NCBI RefSeq assembly: GCF_900156685.1
Contig: NZ_FTOJ01000001.1
Span: 372,001-436,000, forward strand
Length of the DNA stretch: 64,000 nucleotides
DNA from: Chryseobacterium piscicola
Lineage (GTDB): Bacteria > Bacteroidota > Bacteroidia > Flavobacteriales > Weeksellaceae
Direction of reading: 5' to 3'
Part shown: positions 9,366 through 18,332 of the stretch, in pieces
Numbering within the stretch: the first letter of the stretch is position 1
Layout: each line of letters starts with the position of its first letter
The notes under the pieces: generated by a model
Seen by the model: only the letters and a program-made list of their open reading frames with translations
Databases searched by the model: none
What the model was told of the DNA's origin: nothing
Translations under genes and position numbers: made by a program

Positions 9366-9782
9366 TTATTTGACAAACCCCTTTAAAGTTAATGGTAAGA
9401 TTGTGTCATTTGTTGACAAAGTTTTATTTGTTACCAAATACATTTTCTTTTTGATATTTCCATTATCATTGTACTTATGTGGATTATAAATTGTTTTGAT
9501 GTTGATGGTATCGTTTTTTAGATAATTTCCAGCTTTTACTATGCTAGATGTGCAATCACAACCATCAATAACTTTATATATTTTTAGTGTATCATACAAA
9601 GTGTTTACATATTTAAATTCGTGCTCAAATTCTTTAATACTTTTTTTATTTAATGTTCCAAAATCATGAGCAATTGAATTTTTTTCTTTGAAAAGATAGG
9701 TGTTGCTACGTTCGTATGTCAGTAATGATATGATAGTTAGGATTAATATTCCTATAATTACGTATAGGTATATTTTTTTCAT
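9366..9782 (-). CDS. DUF1573-like membrane-anchored protein
   Basis: The 138-residue protein has one N-terminal membrane segment (about residues 4-23) and a short domain that resembles DUF1573: HDFGTLNKKSI near the start, a CDCT motif in the middle and YNPHKYNDNGNIKKK later. DUF1573 proteins are exported, Ig-like and common in Bacteroidetes, without an assigned activity. Its start codon overlaps the stop of the upstream gene by four bases (ATGA), so the two are translationally coupled. The family call rests on motif resemblance only. Confidence 0.6.
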   Translation of the reverse strand: MKKIYLYVIIGILILTIISLLTYERSNTYLFKEKNSIAHDFGTLNKKSIKEFEHEFKYVNTLYDTLKIYKVIDGCDCTSSIVKAGNYLKNDTINIKTIYNPHKYNDNGNIKKKMYLVTNKTLSTNDTILPLTLKGFVK

Positions 9783-10453
9783 TGTTTTTTCTTTTTGAAA
9801 TAGACACTCATCCCTATCATAATGTTGGCAGCAGGTGGTGATGCATTTGGATTACCGTGATAATACCAGTGACCATCTCTTCTGCTTCGGTCATAAGTCA
9901 AATTTTCATAAGTATAAGTAGTAAGTCTTATAGAAGGGCCTGTTTTCTTATCATTGAACTCATTCGGAACCCATTTGATAGCGATAAAAAAGCCTTCTGG
10001 AGGGAAAGGTATTTTTTTATCTTTAATATCTATTTTATATCTCCCTCTGCTTTTATTTTTCGAAGAATAGATAATATGTTCTTTGTTAATTTTATGGGAT
10101 GGCTTGCCTGTAATAGAATCTATTTCGTAAAAATTGATTTCCAGATCCGTTAGATTGACATCTTTATCAGTTTTATGAAGGTATAAAGTAATGTCTTTTA
10201 GTATTCCTCTCTGTGAGAAATTATTTTTAAATTTAAGTGCCATTTCGCTTCCAACCCAAGGTATAAAACGTGCATTAAATTCTTGTTTTGTACCATAGTC
10301 AATCTCTACTTTGTCGTAATCTTTTTCATTGATCATTACTTCTTCTATGCGGGTTTCTTTTAGAGAATCTCTATCATGTGATTCTTTTATGACCTGCGAA
10401 ATTAAATTAGCAGAAAATAACAAAATTGCAAGACTTAAAATTTTATACTTCAT
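9779..10453 (-). CDS. secreted protein of unknown function
   Basis: I do not recognise this 224-residue protein. It has a signal peptide (MKYKILSLAILLFSANLISQ), a charged linker and a beta-rich domain with NFYEIDSITGKPSHKIN, PPEGFFIAIKWVPNE and a tyrosine-rich stretch before a lysine-rich C-terminus. The VMINEKDYDKVEIDYGTK segment is vaguely like linkers seen near carboxypeptidase-regulatory-like domains, which is not enough for a call. It is coupled to the DUF1573-like gene after it and follows a broken small secreted gene. Confidence 0.6.
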   Translation of the reverse strand: MKYKILSLAILLFSANLISQVIKESHDRDSLKETRIEEVMINEKDYDKVEIDYGTKQEFNARFIPWVGSEMALKFKNNFSQRGILKDITLYLHKTDKDVNLTDLEINFYEIDSITGKPSHKINKEHIIYSSKNKSRGRYKIDIKDKKIPFPPEGFFIAIKWVPNEFNDKKTGPSIRLTTYTYENLTYDRSRRDGHWYYHGNPNASPPAANIMIGMSVYFKKKKQ

Positions 10454-10502
10454 AATTTTTATATATCAAATTGAAGGCTTTACGCCTTCATTTTTTGTTA
10501 AT

Positions 10503-10710
10503 TTAACACCAAACTACTTCTTCGGTTTCCCATTTAATTAAACCCCAGAAAAGTGTGTGACTTGTAACTTGCCTAATGCAGCCTTCAGAATCTTCATAAA
10601 TACAGCTTGTACCATCTGGACCTACATAACCACCGACCTTGCATTCAGCAGATAATTCATTTACAAATAATGGACTTGATGACAATAAGAATAGTAAAAC
10701 TATTTTTCAT
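10503..10710 (-). pseudogene. small secreted cysteine-containing protein, start shifted out of frame
   Basis: The open frame alone can only start at a TTG (10685). One codon frame away, an ATG at 10708-10710 is followed by a run of five A. With one A fewer it would read MKIVLLFLLSSSPLFVNEL, a clean signal peptide running straight into the rest (SAECKVGGYVGPDGTSC). The mature part is about 45 residues with four cysteines and many acidic residues. The function is unknown. The single-base difference is in a homopolymer, so a sequencing error, a real frameshift or slippage are all possible. Confidence 0.5.
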
Positions 10711-10924
10711 TTTAAATTTTTTTGGCTTTTAATTTTATAATTTATCCAAAGATACTTACGTCTAAAATTTTTATGCTCAATCTAAGTTTCATAACTTATT
10801 TTTCTGACAGTAATTTTAGTATAAAATTTTATCTCAACAAAAATATTAGAAAGATATTTTTTTAATAATTCAAATTTGAATAAATTGTAATCAGAATTGA
10901 ACAATTTTAAAAACACAAATTAAT

Positions 10925-11338
10925 ATGTCAAATTTTAAATTAGGAGATAAGCTTTTAAAAGTGAGAGTGGAAAAAAAATTATCTAAACAAGAAGTAGCCA
11001 ATAGATTGAATATGGATATTACAACTTATGGAAGGGTTGAAAAAGGAGAAAGGGATTTAGAATTAGACAAGCTAAAACTTTTACCTGATGCTTTGGGAAT
11101 TAAACCAGAAGAAATTCTGGAGCTTTTGGAACTTGATAAATCATCGGTTTTCAATATTAGTGGAGATTATGCTTCTAATGGAAGTGGTAATGGATATGTA
11201 CAGAATCTGCATACTGAAAGCAAAGAAAACTTGAATGAAATTAAAGATTTATATAACAATTTGATTTCTCAAAAAGATCAACTGATTTTTCAGTTGCAGG
11301 AAGAGATAAAAAGATTTAAAATACAAGTAGAAATGTAG
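10925..11338 (+). CDS. XRE-family helix-turn-helix regulator
   Basis: The 137-residue protein has an N-terminal helix-turn-helix of the Cro/CI (XRE) type: KLLKVRVEKKLSKQEVANRL, then TTYGRVEKGERDLELDKL. A glycine/serine/asparagine linker follows, and then a C-terminal charged helix (about residues 100-137) that looks like a dimerising coiled coil. It is cytoplasmic and DNA-binding. The target is unknown, and it has no neighbour in the same operon. Similar stand-alone regulators are common in Bacteroidetes. Confidence 0.85.
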   Translation: MSNFKLGDKLLKVRVEKKLSKQEVANRLNMDITTYGRVEKGERDLELDKLKLLPDALGIKPEEILELLELDKSSVFNISGDYASNGSGNGYVQNLHTESKENLNEIKDLYNNLISQKDQLIFQLQEEIKRFKIQVEM

Positions 11339-11356
11339 AAAATACTAAGATGTATT

Positions 11357-11395
11357 TAAAAAAGGTTCAGAAAATTAATTCTGAACCTTTTTTTA
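11357..11395. terminator. bidirectional terminator, second GGTTCAGAA copy
   Basis: AAAAAAGGTTCAGAA pairs with TTCTGAACCTTTTTTT between the convergent XRE and superoxide dismutase genes. The stem is the same as at 9305-9343, with a different loop. Confidence 0.8.
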
Positions 11396-11409
11396 TGAGT
11401 AGTTGAAGA

Positions 11410-12006
11410 TTATTTATTGAATAATTCTTCTACTTTATCCCAGTTTACTACAGAAAAGAACGCTGCAACGTAATCAGGTCTTCTGTTTTGGTAGTTTAAG
11501 TAATATGCGTGCTCCCAAACATCCAATCCTAAAACAGGAGTTCCTTTCACATCTGCAACAGGCATCAACGGGTTGTCTTGGTTTGGAGTAGAAGTTACAG
11601 ATACAGATCCGTCTTCATTTTTTACCAACCATGCCCATCCAGAACCGAATCTTGTTTTAGCAGCTTCAGAAAAATCAGTCTTGAATTTTTCTAATCCACC
11701 ATAGTTTTCGATTGCATTTCTTACGTTTCCTACAGGATCTTTACTTCCACCTGGAGTTAAAATTTCCCAGAATAAACTGTGGTTAAAATGTCCACCTCCG
11801 TTATTTCTTACAGCAGGTTTGTCAGTTCCGGTTTTGCAAACTTCCTCAATAGATTTTCCCTCTAATTCGGTTCCTTCTATAGCTTTATTTAGATTGTCGA
11901 TATACGCTTGGTGGTGCTTAGAATGGTGGATTTCCATTGTTTTTGCATCAATAGTAGGCTCAAGTGCGTCGTAAGCATATCCTAATTGTGGTAATTCAAA
12001 TGACAT
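11410..12006 (-). CDS. superoxide dismutase, Fe/Mn family
   Basis: It converts superoxide to hydrogen peroxide and oxygen. The 198-residue length is standard. Metal ligands are visible as H27 in [11 protein letters not shown], the histidine of NHSLFWEIL, and the aspartate and histidine of [11 protein letters not shown]. The frame is open 41 codons further upstream, but the conserved N-terminus [17 protein letters not shown] sets the start at 12006. Whether iron or manganese is used cannot be fixed by eye. I see no signal peptide, so it is cytoplasmic. It lies just downstream of rho, with the rho terminator in its 5' region. Confidence 0.95.
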   Translation of the reverse strand: MSFELPQLGYAYDALEPTIDAKTMEIHHSKHHQAYIDNLNKAIEGTELEGKSIEEVCKTGTDKPAVRNNGGGHFNHSLFWEILTPGGSKDPVGNVRNAIENYGGLEKFKTDFSEAAKTRFGSGWAWLVKNEDGSVSVTSTPNQDNPLMPVADVKGTPVLGLDVWEHAYYLNYQNRRPDYVAAFFSVVNWDKVEELFNK

Positions 12007-12116
12007 AATTATATTTTTAAATGTTATTACCCAAAAATAGCCAATATTTGAGCCATTATCAAAAAATACGGATTGTTTTAATAAATCTTTAACATTGATG
12101 GTTTTACTGGCTACAA

Positions 12117-12149
12117 TAAAAAAGCACAAACCTTTCGAGTATGTGCTTT
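12117..12149 (-). terminator. terminator of rho
   Basis: On the minus strand AAAGCACA pairs with TGTGCTTT and is followed by T6. It starts 23 bases after the rho stop. Confidence 0.7.
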
Positions 12150-12171
12150 ATATATTTTTTTTAATTTGAAT

Positions 12172-14010
12172 TTATCTGTTCATAGACATCAAAAACTCTT
12201 CATTGCTGAGGGTGCCTTTAATATTTTTATTAACAAAATCCATTGCTTCTACAGGATTCATTTCAGCAAGGTATTTTCTGAAAATCCACATTCTTTGCGA
12301 AGTGTTTTCATCTAAAAGAAGATCATCACGACGGGTGCTTGAGGCCACCAAATCGATTGCCGGATAAATCCTTCTGTTGGCAATCTTTCTATCCAGCTGA
12401 AGTTCCATGTTTCCGGTACCCTTAAATTCTTCAAAGATCACTTCATCCATTTTAGAGCCAGTATCAATCAATGCTGTAGCAATTATGGTAAGAGATCCGC
12501 CACCTTCAATTTTTCTTGCTGCTCCGAAGAATCTTTTTGGTTTGTGAAGTGCATTGGCATCTACACCTCCAGAAAGTACTTTTCCAGAAGCTGGTGTTAC
12601 GGTATTGTAAGCTCTTGCCAATCTTGTAATAGAATCTAAAAGGATAACTACATCATGACCGCATTCTACCATTCTCTGGGCTTTGGCTAAAACCAAATTA
12701 GCTACTTTCACGTGTTTGTCTGCAGCTTCGTCAAATGTAGAAGCGATTACTTCTGCATTCACACTTCTTTCCATATCGGTAACTTCCTCCGGACGCTCGT
12801 CAATCAAAAGCACCATCATGTATACTTCAGGGTGATTGCTTGCGATAGAGTTCGCAATGTCTTTCAGAAGCATGGTTTTACCTGTTTTTGGCTGAGCCAC
12901 AATCATCGCCCTCTGTCCTTTCCCGATTGGGGCAAATAGATCAACAATTCTTGTGGAGATCGTTGCGCCTTTTCCTGCAAGATTAAACTTCTCTTCTGGG
13001 AAAAGTGGGGTAAGATATTCGAAAGCAACACGATCTTTAATGAATGCTAAGTCTCTTCCGTTAACTTCTGTAGGTTTTAGTAGAGAAAAATATTTTTCTC
13101 CTTCTTTTGGCAATCTTACTATTCCTTTTACATTATCTCCGGTTTTAAGACCGAAATTTCTTATTTGCGCTGTAGAAACATACACATCATCTGGTGAAGA
13201 AATGTAAGAGAAGTCTGCAGAACGCAAAAATCCGTAATTGTCTGGTAAAATCTCGAGTACACCTTCAATGCTTACCAAACCATCAAAACTAAAATCTTTT
13301 TTCTGCTCTACTTCCTCAGGTTTTTCTTGATTTCTGTCTAGATTTCTATCCTGATTTCTGTTTTGATGCTGATTTTGGTTCGGATTATTATTTTGGTTTT
13401 GATTTTGATTGGGATTTTGATTCCTCTGTTGGTTTTGGCCTCTCTGGTGTTGCTGATGTTGCGGGGTTTTATGAGGTCTTTCTTCGGGTAAAGAGTTTTG
13501 CTGAGGTGCTTTTATCTCAATGTTTTCAGGGGTTTCTTCAGGTGTGTCGCCTCCGTTTTGTGGTTGAGGATTTTCTGGAGGAGTTACTCTTTTTCTCTTC
13601 TTCTTTGCCTGAGCGTTGGTATTATTTTCTGAAACATTCTCTGGAGTAGTTTCTGGTTCTGAAACTTCAGCTTTTGGAGTAACATCGGCCGTTTGCTCTT
13701 CAGTTTTTATTTCTTCAGTTTCCTTTTTTTCTGGAGCTGGAGCTTTTGGTTTTGCAGGTGCTTTTCTGGATGCAACTTTTTTTACAGGAGCTTTTGCAGG
13801 TTCTTCTGCTGTTGGTTCTTCTGTATTATTAGAGTTTTCAGTGGTGTTAAAATAATCTTTAGCCACTTTAGGATTTGAAGCTTGAAAGTCAAGTACTGCA
13901 AAGATTTTATCATTATCGGTGCTGTTTCTTGCAACTTTAACGCCCAAATCTCTTAGGATTTTAGCCAACTCCGTTACGGATTTTGACCTTAACGTTTCTA
14001 TGTTAAACAT
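12172..14010 (-). CDS. rho: transcription termination factor Rho with a long N-terminal insert
   Basis: Rho is a hexameric RNA-dependent ATPase that releases RNA polymerase. The 612 residues are about 190 more than E. coli Rho. The N-terminal helical domain (residues 1-50) is followed by a disordered insert (about 55-240) rich in P, E, K, then Q and N (repeats such as [13 protein letters not shown]). The RNA-binding cold-shock-like domain ([15 protein letters not shown]) comes next. The ATPase core has [15 protein letters not shown] as Walker A and [16 protein letters not shown] as Walker B region. Inserted Rho proteins are typical of Bacteroidetes. The gene has a terminator of its own. Confidence 0.97.
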   Translation of the reverse strand: MFNIETLRSKSVTELAKILRDLGVKVARNSTDNDKIFAVLDFQASNPKVAKDYFNTTENSNNTEEPTAEEPAKAPVKKVASRKAPAKPKAPAPEKKETEEIKTEEQTADVTPKAEVSEPETTPENVSENNTNAQAKKKRKRVTPPENPQPQNGGDTPEETPENIEIKAPQQNSLPEERPHKTPQHQQHQRGQNQQRNQNPNQNQNQNNNPNQNQHQNRNQDRNLDRNQEKPEEVEQKKDFSFDGLVSIEGVLEILPDNYGFLRSADFSYISSPDDVYVSTAQIRNFGLKTGDNVKGIVRLPKEGEKYFSLLKPTEVNGRDLAFIKDRVAFEYLTPLFPEEKFNLAGKGATISTRIVDLFAPIGKGQRAMIVAQPKTGKTMLLKDIANSIASNHPEVYMMVLLIDERPEEVTDMERSVNAEVIASTFDEAADKHVKVANLVLAKAQRMVECGHDVVILLDSITRLARAYNTVTPASGKVLSGGVDANALHKPKRFFGAARKIEGGGSLTIIATALIDTGSKMDEVIFEEFKGTGNMELQLDRKIANRRIYPAIDLVASSTRRDDLLLDENTSQRMWIFRKYLAEMNPVEAMDFVNKNIKGTLSNEEFLMSMNR

Positions 14011-14107
14011 ATTTAATGTAAAAAATGTAATTTATTGTAAGTAAGAAAAGTAAGTCCGGTGACTTTTATTTTCAAGGGTAATTGTATGATGCAAATCTAC
14101 ACTATTT

Positions 14108-14138
14108 TTTGAATTGTGCAAAATTTATGTTATTTTTG
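14108..14138 (+). promoter_or_regulatory. complete Bacteroidetes promoter of the DUF4293 gene
   Basis: TTTG (14108-14111), a 19-base spacer and TATTTTTG (14131-14138) match the -33/-7 consensus of Bacteroidetes housekeeping promoters. The position supports the ATG at 14156 as start. Confidence 0.65.
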
Positions 14139-14155
14139 CAATGATTTTAAAGTTT

Positions 14156-14545
14156 ATGCTACAAAGAATTCAGACTATTTGGATGTTACTGGCCGTTTTA
14201 GCTGCCGTATTTCTATTTATTACAGGGCAGGATGCAGAAGTTTTTGGGAATTTTCCATTAATTAATATTGCGTCTTGTGTGTTGGTTGTAATTGGAGTTT
14301 TAAGTGTTTTCAGCTTTAAAAACAGAAAAAAACAAATATTGCTGAATAATATCAGCATCATTATAAACGCTTTGTTGATTGGTATATTGCTCTACTGGCT
14401 TCTAAACTTATCCGGAGGAATAGATTTTCCTGAGAAGGGTATTGAGCCGGTTTTCCCGTTGATTGCTGTGATTTCTTTGGTGTTTGCCAATATTTACATC
14501 AAAAGAGACGAGAGGCTCGTAAAATCTGTAGACAGACTGCGATAA
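14156..14545 (+). CDS. DUF4293 family membrane protein
   Basis: The 129-residue protein starts MLQRIQTIWMLLA, the conserved opening of DUF4293 proteins, and has four hydrophobic segments separated by a basic loop (FKNRKKQILLNN). An alternative ATG at 14141 and a TTG at 14114 are in frame, but the promoter box lies across or beside them, so the later start is preferred. The family is restricted to Bacteroidetes and has no known function. It often sits beside rho, as it does here, divergently. Confidence 0.8.
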   Translation: MLQRIQTIWMLLAVLAAVFLFITGQDAEVFGNFPLINIASCVLVVIGVLSVFSFKNRKKQILLNNISIIINALLIGILLYWLLNLSGGIDFPEKGIEPVFPLIAVISLVFANIYIKRDERLVKSVDRLR

Positions 14546-14569
14546 CCATACAATGATTTTTTGAGTAAG

Positions 14570-14601
14570 AACAGCTTTCTTTATTGGAAGCTGTTTTTTT
14601 G
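14570..14601 (+). terminator. terminator of the DUF4293 gene
   Basis: AACAGCTT pairs with AAGCTGTT (14588-14595) and is followed by T7. Confidence 0.75.
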
Positions 14602-14687
14602 TGATAAAATTTAGGTTTTATTTAAAAAATGTAATTATTATTGAAACAAAAGATTTTATCTTGCGACTATATATCTAAAATAGTATT

Positions 14688-15611
14688 ATGAAAAAAATTT
14701 CATTCTTAGCATTGTCGCTATTTTCAATTTTTACTTTTTCACAAGAAATAACACAAGAAAGTGTAAAAAAAGTTATTTCAATACTGGCATCAGACGAAAT
14801 GAAAGGTCGCCTAATTGGAACGCCCGAAAATGAAAGTGCTGCACACTATATATCTAAACTTTTCAAAGACAATAAATTAGAGTATTGCGCGGGAACTTCT
14901 TACCTCATCCCTTTTCAATATAAAGGATCAACTGTATATAATGTTTGTGGAATAAAAAAAGGACAATCTGATAAGCTATTAGCATTCTCTGGGCATTTTG
15001 ATCATATAGGTACAAATAAAGAAAAAGGAGACAATATCTATAACGGAGCAGACGATGATGCAAGCGGGATAACTGCATTAAATGGAATTGCAGAATACTT
15101 TAAAAATAAAAAACCAGAATTTTCTATGGTTTTTATGGCTTTCAATGGGGAAGAGGCCGGATTGCTTGGTTCTAAAGCAATTTCTGAGGATAAAAACATG
15201 GATAAAATTTATAAAAATATTGTAGCGTTATTCAATTTTGAAATGATAGCAACTGAGTCTGAGTTCGGTAAAAACGGAATGTTTATGACTGGGGATAACT
15301 TTTCTGATTTGGATGAACAATTTAATGATCACACCGATGGAATAGTAAAAATTCATCCCGATCCTTATGCTACACAACAACTATTTTATAGAAGCGATAA
15401 CGTGAGTTTTGCTAAAAAGAAAATTGTTGCACATTCTTTTTCCACTGCAGATATGGCTAAAATTAAACATTATCATCAAGTAAATGATGATTTAACTATT
15501 GTAAATATAGAAAATATGACCAATATTATCAATGGTTTTGCCCAAACTGTTGAGAAACTAAATCCCAAAAACTTCAACCCTAAATACAATAATAAGGTAA
15601 AACTAGACTAA
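14688..15611 (+). CDS. secreted M28-family zinc aminopeptidase
   Basis: The 307-residue protein has a signal peptide (MKKISFLALSLFSIFTFSQ) and one M28 peptidase domain. Zinc ligands and catalytic residues are visible: GHFDHIG (His and Asp), NGADDDASG (bridging Asp), NGEEAGLLGS (catalytic Glu plus ligand Glu) and the final KHYHQVNDD histidine. The fourth ligand block reads FNFEMIA where many relatives have an aspartate, which is a conservative change. M28 enzymes remove N-terminal residues from peptides, here probably in the periplasm. I see no T9SS tail, so it is not obviously sent across the outer membrane. Confidence 0.88.
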   Translation: MKKISFLALSLFSIFTFSQEITQESVKKVISILASDEMKGRLIGTPENESAAHYISKLFKDNKLEYCAGTSYLIPFQYKGSTVYNVCGIKKGQSDKLLAFSGHFDHIGTNKEKGDNIYNGADDDASGITALNGIAEYFKNKKPEFSMVFMAFNGEEAGLLGSKAISEDKNMDKIYKNIVALFNFEMIATESEFGKNGMFMTGDNFSDLDEQFNDHTDGIVKIHPDPYATQQLFYRSDNVSFAKKKIVAHSFSTADMAKIKHYHQVNDDLTIVNIENMTNIINGFAQTVEKLNPKNFNPKYNNKVKLD

Positions 15612-15635
15612 ATACGTCTTTCTTTTTAAATTCCT

Positions 15636-15643
15636 TATTTTTG
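15636..15643 (+). promoter_or_regulatory. -7 promoter box of the ABC exporter gene
   Basis: TATTTTTG matches TAnnTTTG, 20 bases before the ATG at 15663. Confidence 0.5.
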
Positions 15644-15662
15644 CAAGATTAATTTACATTTA

Positions 15663-17492
15663 ATGAATTATTATAAACGTGCAATTGAAAATATAGTACC
15701 CTATAAAAAAACTATTGCAGCAGGTATTTTTTTTAATATTCTATATGCGCTCTTCAATATCGTTGCCATGCTTTTTTTCATGCCGGTACTGAACATTCTT
15801 TTTGATAAAAAAACAGAAAAAATTGAAGCAAAACCTGTTTACGAAGGTATCTCTGCCGCAGGTACTTACTTGAAAGACAGTTTCAATTATTTCATACAGC
15901 AGTTGCAGATAGAGAAAGGATCAGAATATATATTGCTTATCACTTGTGTTCTTTTTATCACTATGTTTTTTCTGAGAAATATATTCAGCTATTTATCAGA
16001 ATTTTATCTTACATTTTCAAGAACGGGTGTTTCTAGAGATTTCAGAATTAAACTTCATGATAAAATCTTAGATCTACCGGTTTCATTCTTTACTAATTCC
16101 AGAAAAGGAGATGTTTTTGCAAGAATCACTTCAGATGTAGGTGAGGTAGAAGCTAATATCCTCAATAGCTTAATTGATTTGATTCGTTCTCCTATTGTAA
16201 TTATTATTACGATGGGATATTTACTTTATTCCAATTTTCAACTTACGATTTTTACGTTAATTGTTTTTCCAATTATGGGAACATTAATCTCAATTATTGG
16301 TAAGAGTTTGAAAAAAGATACAGGAGAGGCTCAAAACGAATTAGGAAAAATGTATTCTTTTGTTGATGAAACTTTGGTGGGTTTAAAGATTATCAAAATA
16401 TTTGACGCTTCACCACAAATTAAAGGGAGGTTTGATGAGGTACTCAACAGAATTCGTTTTTTATCTTTAAGATTATTTAAAAAGAAAGCGTTAGCATCAC
16501 CGGTAAGTGAGCTTTTGGGAGCCATTACGATCGGTATGATTGTTTATTTCGGAGGGCGTCTTGCTATAAAAGGAGAAGGGCTTTCTGGAAGCGAATTTAT
16601 TACTTATATCGCCTTATTTTACACAATTTTGCAACCGTTAAAGTCACTTTCTTCTGCTATTTCAAACATGCAGAAAGGTGAAGTTTCTGCCAAAAGAATC
16701 TATGATATTTTAGATGCTGATTATCATATTAAAGAGATGCCAAATGCTAAAGAAATCAAAGGCTTTCAAGGTAATGTAGAATTCAAAAATATTACTTTTG
16801 GATATGAAGACAGAGATGTACTGAAAAATTTCTCACTGTCTATTCCTAAAGGGAAAACAGTTGCTTTGGTGGGCCAAAGTGGTAGCGGAAAAAGTACAAT
16901 TGCCAACTTAATTACAAGATTCTACGATGTAAATGATGGAGAGGTTCTTCTGGATGGAGAAAATATTAAAAATATTAAACTTTCCAATTACAGAAAACTT
17001 TTTGGCTTGGTAACTCAAGATAATATCCTCTTTAATGATTCAATAAGAAATAATATTTCCCTTGGAATGCCCGATGCAAGCTTAGAAGAAATTCAGGAAG
17101 CAGCAAAAATTGCCAACGCACACGACTTCATCATGGATCTCCCTAAGCAGTATGATACGAGCATTGGGGAAGCTGGAGGAAAGCTTTCTGGCGGCCAAAA
17201 ACAAAGAATATCCATTGCAAGAGCGGTTCTCAAAAACCCGCCAATCATGATTCTGGATGAAGCAACATCTGCTCTGGATACAGAGTCTGAAAGATTTGTA
17301 CAAGATGCATTAGAAAAGATGATGCAAAACCGTACTTCACTCGTTATTGCCCACCGTCTATCTACAATTCAGAAAGCCGATTGGATTGTTGTGATGGAAA
17401 AAGGTAAAATTGTAGAACAAGGTAATCATCACGATTTGATTGCTAAAAAAGGAATGTACAATAAACTTGTAGAGCTACAGAATTTTGATTGA
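15663..17492 (+). CDS. ABC exporter half-transporter, MsbA-like
   Basis: The 609-residue protein joins a six-helix type IV ABC transmembrane domain (about residues 1-340) to one nucleotide-binding domain. Walker A is GQSGSGKS, the signature motif is LSGGQKQRIS, Walker B with its catalytic glutamate is IMILDEATS, and the switch histidine is in IAHRLS. It works as a homodimer in the inner membrane. The architecture resembles MsbA, the lipid A flippase. Other cargo is possible, because the family also carries peptides and drugs. The next gene (DUF1801) begins 21 bases after its stop and may be cotranscribed. Confidence 0.9.
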   Translation: MNYYKRAIENIVPYKKTIAAGIFFNILYALFNIVAMLFFMPVLNILFDKKTEKIEAKPVYEGISAAGTYLKDSFNYFIQQLQIEKGSEYILLITCVLFITMFFLRNIFSYLSEFYLTFSRTGVSRDFRIKLHDKILDLPVSFFTNSRKGDVFARITSDVGEVEANILNSLIDLIRSPIVIIITMGYLLYSNFQLTIFTLIVFPIMGTLISIIGKSLKKDTGEAQNELGKMYSFVDETLVGLKIIKIFDASPQIKGRFDEVLNRIRFLSLRLFKKKALASPVSELLGAITIGMIVYFGGRLAIKGEGLSGSEFITYIALFYTILQPLKSLSSAISNMQKGEVSAKRIYDILDADYHIKEMPNAKEIKGFQGNVEFKNITFGYEDRDVLKNFSLSIPKGKTVALVGQSGSGKSTIANLITRFYDVNDGEVLLDGENIKNIKLSNYRKLFGLVTQDNILFNDSIRNNISLGMPDASLEEIQEAAKIANAHDFIMDLPKQYDTSIGEAGGKLSGGQKQRISIARAVLKNPPIMILDEATSALDTESERFVQDALEKMMQNRTSLVIAHRLSTIQKADWIVVMEKGKIVEQGNHHDLIAKKGMYNKLVELQNFD

Positions 17493-17513
17493 TTTGATTT
17501 AAATAAATTATAA

Positions 17514-17861
17514 ATGAATCCATTAGAAGAGTACTTTTTCAGAATCCCAGAGCCTGAACGAAGTGCTCTTCTTTTTTTACGCAAAAAGATTCTTGAATCT
17601 GATCCCGAAAACATTACGCTGACCCTCAGCTTCGGGTTGCCTTTCTTTAAGTTTAAAAAGAAAATGCTCTGCTATTTTTATTTCAGCAAAAAGCATCAGC
17701 AATATTATGTAAGCTTCTATCACGGCGACCGATTAAATCATGTTCTACTTTTGAGCGAGGGCAGAAAGAAGTTTAAAATTCTTTTGATTGATATGGAGGA
17801 AGATCTTCCTGTGGAATTGATTATGGAGCTGATTGATGAGGTGAAGAAGTTTGTGAACTAA
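17514..17861 (+). CDS. DUF1801 family protein
   Basis: The 115-residue protein has no signal or membrane segment. It shows the DUF1801 (YdhG-like) pattern of an N-terminal helix, LTLSFGLPFFKFKKKMLCYF in the centre and FYHGDRLNH towards the end. These small cytoplasmic proteins have no firm biochemical role. It follows the ABC exporter closely on the same strand. Confidence 0.75.
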   Translation: MNPLEEYFFRIPEPERSALLFLRKKILESDPENITLTLSFGLPFFKFKKKMLCYFYFSKKHQQYYVSFYHGDRLNHVLLLSEGRKKFKILLIDMEEDLPVELIMELIDEVKKFVN

Positions 17862-17917
17862 GTTTTCTACGGAAATGTAAAAGCAAAAATTTCTGTTCTT
17901 TTTGTATTTGCTGTTGC

Positions 17918-17987
17918 GAGCGTCACGCTCCTACCCATCACTAATTCGTTGAGCGGACACAAGCGAGACACTTGCGCCAGCGTGGGG
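17918..17987. repeat. REP-like hairpins with GCGCCAGCG tail
   Basis: A simple hairpin (GAGCG, loop TCA, CGCTC at 17918-17930) is followed by a second at 17960-17974 (CAAGCG, loop AGA, CACTTG, one mismatch) with the 3' tail GCGCCAGCGTGGGG. The tail and loop are shared with elements at 41671-41697, 43670-43725 and 45496-45524, although the stems differ. Confidence 0.6.
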
Positions 17988-18083
17988 AACTATTTTTCAC
18001 TTACTTTTATTTCTTTTTCTTTTTAGTTTTCAGTTTTTAATGAGCAACTTCAAAATTTTTCTTTAACCTATTGAAATATTTTT

Positions 18084-18091
18084 TACATTTG
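18084..18091 (+). promoter_or_regulatory. possible promoter of the 42-bp repeat transcript
   Basis: TACATTTG matches TAnnTTTG and lies about 30 bases before the repeat array. No convincing -33 box is seen. Confidence 0.35.
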
Positions 18092-18122
18092 AATCATTGG
18101 TTTTAGCAAAAACCTTTACACA

Positions 18123-18332
18123 CAAAAACACAAACCGTATGAAAAACCACAAAATTCTCCAAACAGGGCAGTAATTCCTGAATGGCCTTTCCAGAAAGGC
18201 CCCTGCACCCCAGCAACAGATTTGCGGAGCTTCACGAAACCTTGTCGCACCCTAGTAAGAAGCTTGCGGATAATCACAAAAGGTAAAAAGACCCTAGCAA
18301 TACACATGCGGAAAATTTCATAAAAATAATAC
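18123..18332. repeat. degenerate 42-bp tandem repeat, up to five units
   Basis: Units begin at 18207, 18249 and 18291 with exactly 42 bases between them. They share the start ACCC(C/T)AG(C/T)AA, a core (T/A)TGCGGA and a following TCAC or TTCA and AAA. Degenerate units fit the same register at 18165 (AGTAA kept at the matching place) and 18123 (core ATGAAAAACCACAAAA). The 18165 unit contains a perfect 7-bp hairpin (GGCCTTT at 18184, AAAGGCC at 18195). The period is exact while the sequence diverges, which points to old duplication with a kept register. Confidence 0.7.

Noticed and set aside
18116..18307. A 63-codon minus-strand open frame with 14-residue repeats
   Set aside because: The repeats follow from the 42-bp period (14 codons). 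The frame has no signal, domain or ribosome-binding context, and the terminator and promoter signs are on the other strand.
18123..18332. CRISPR array
   Set aside because: All parts of each 42-base unit diverge together. There is no contrast of constant repeats and unique spacers and no cas gene nearby.
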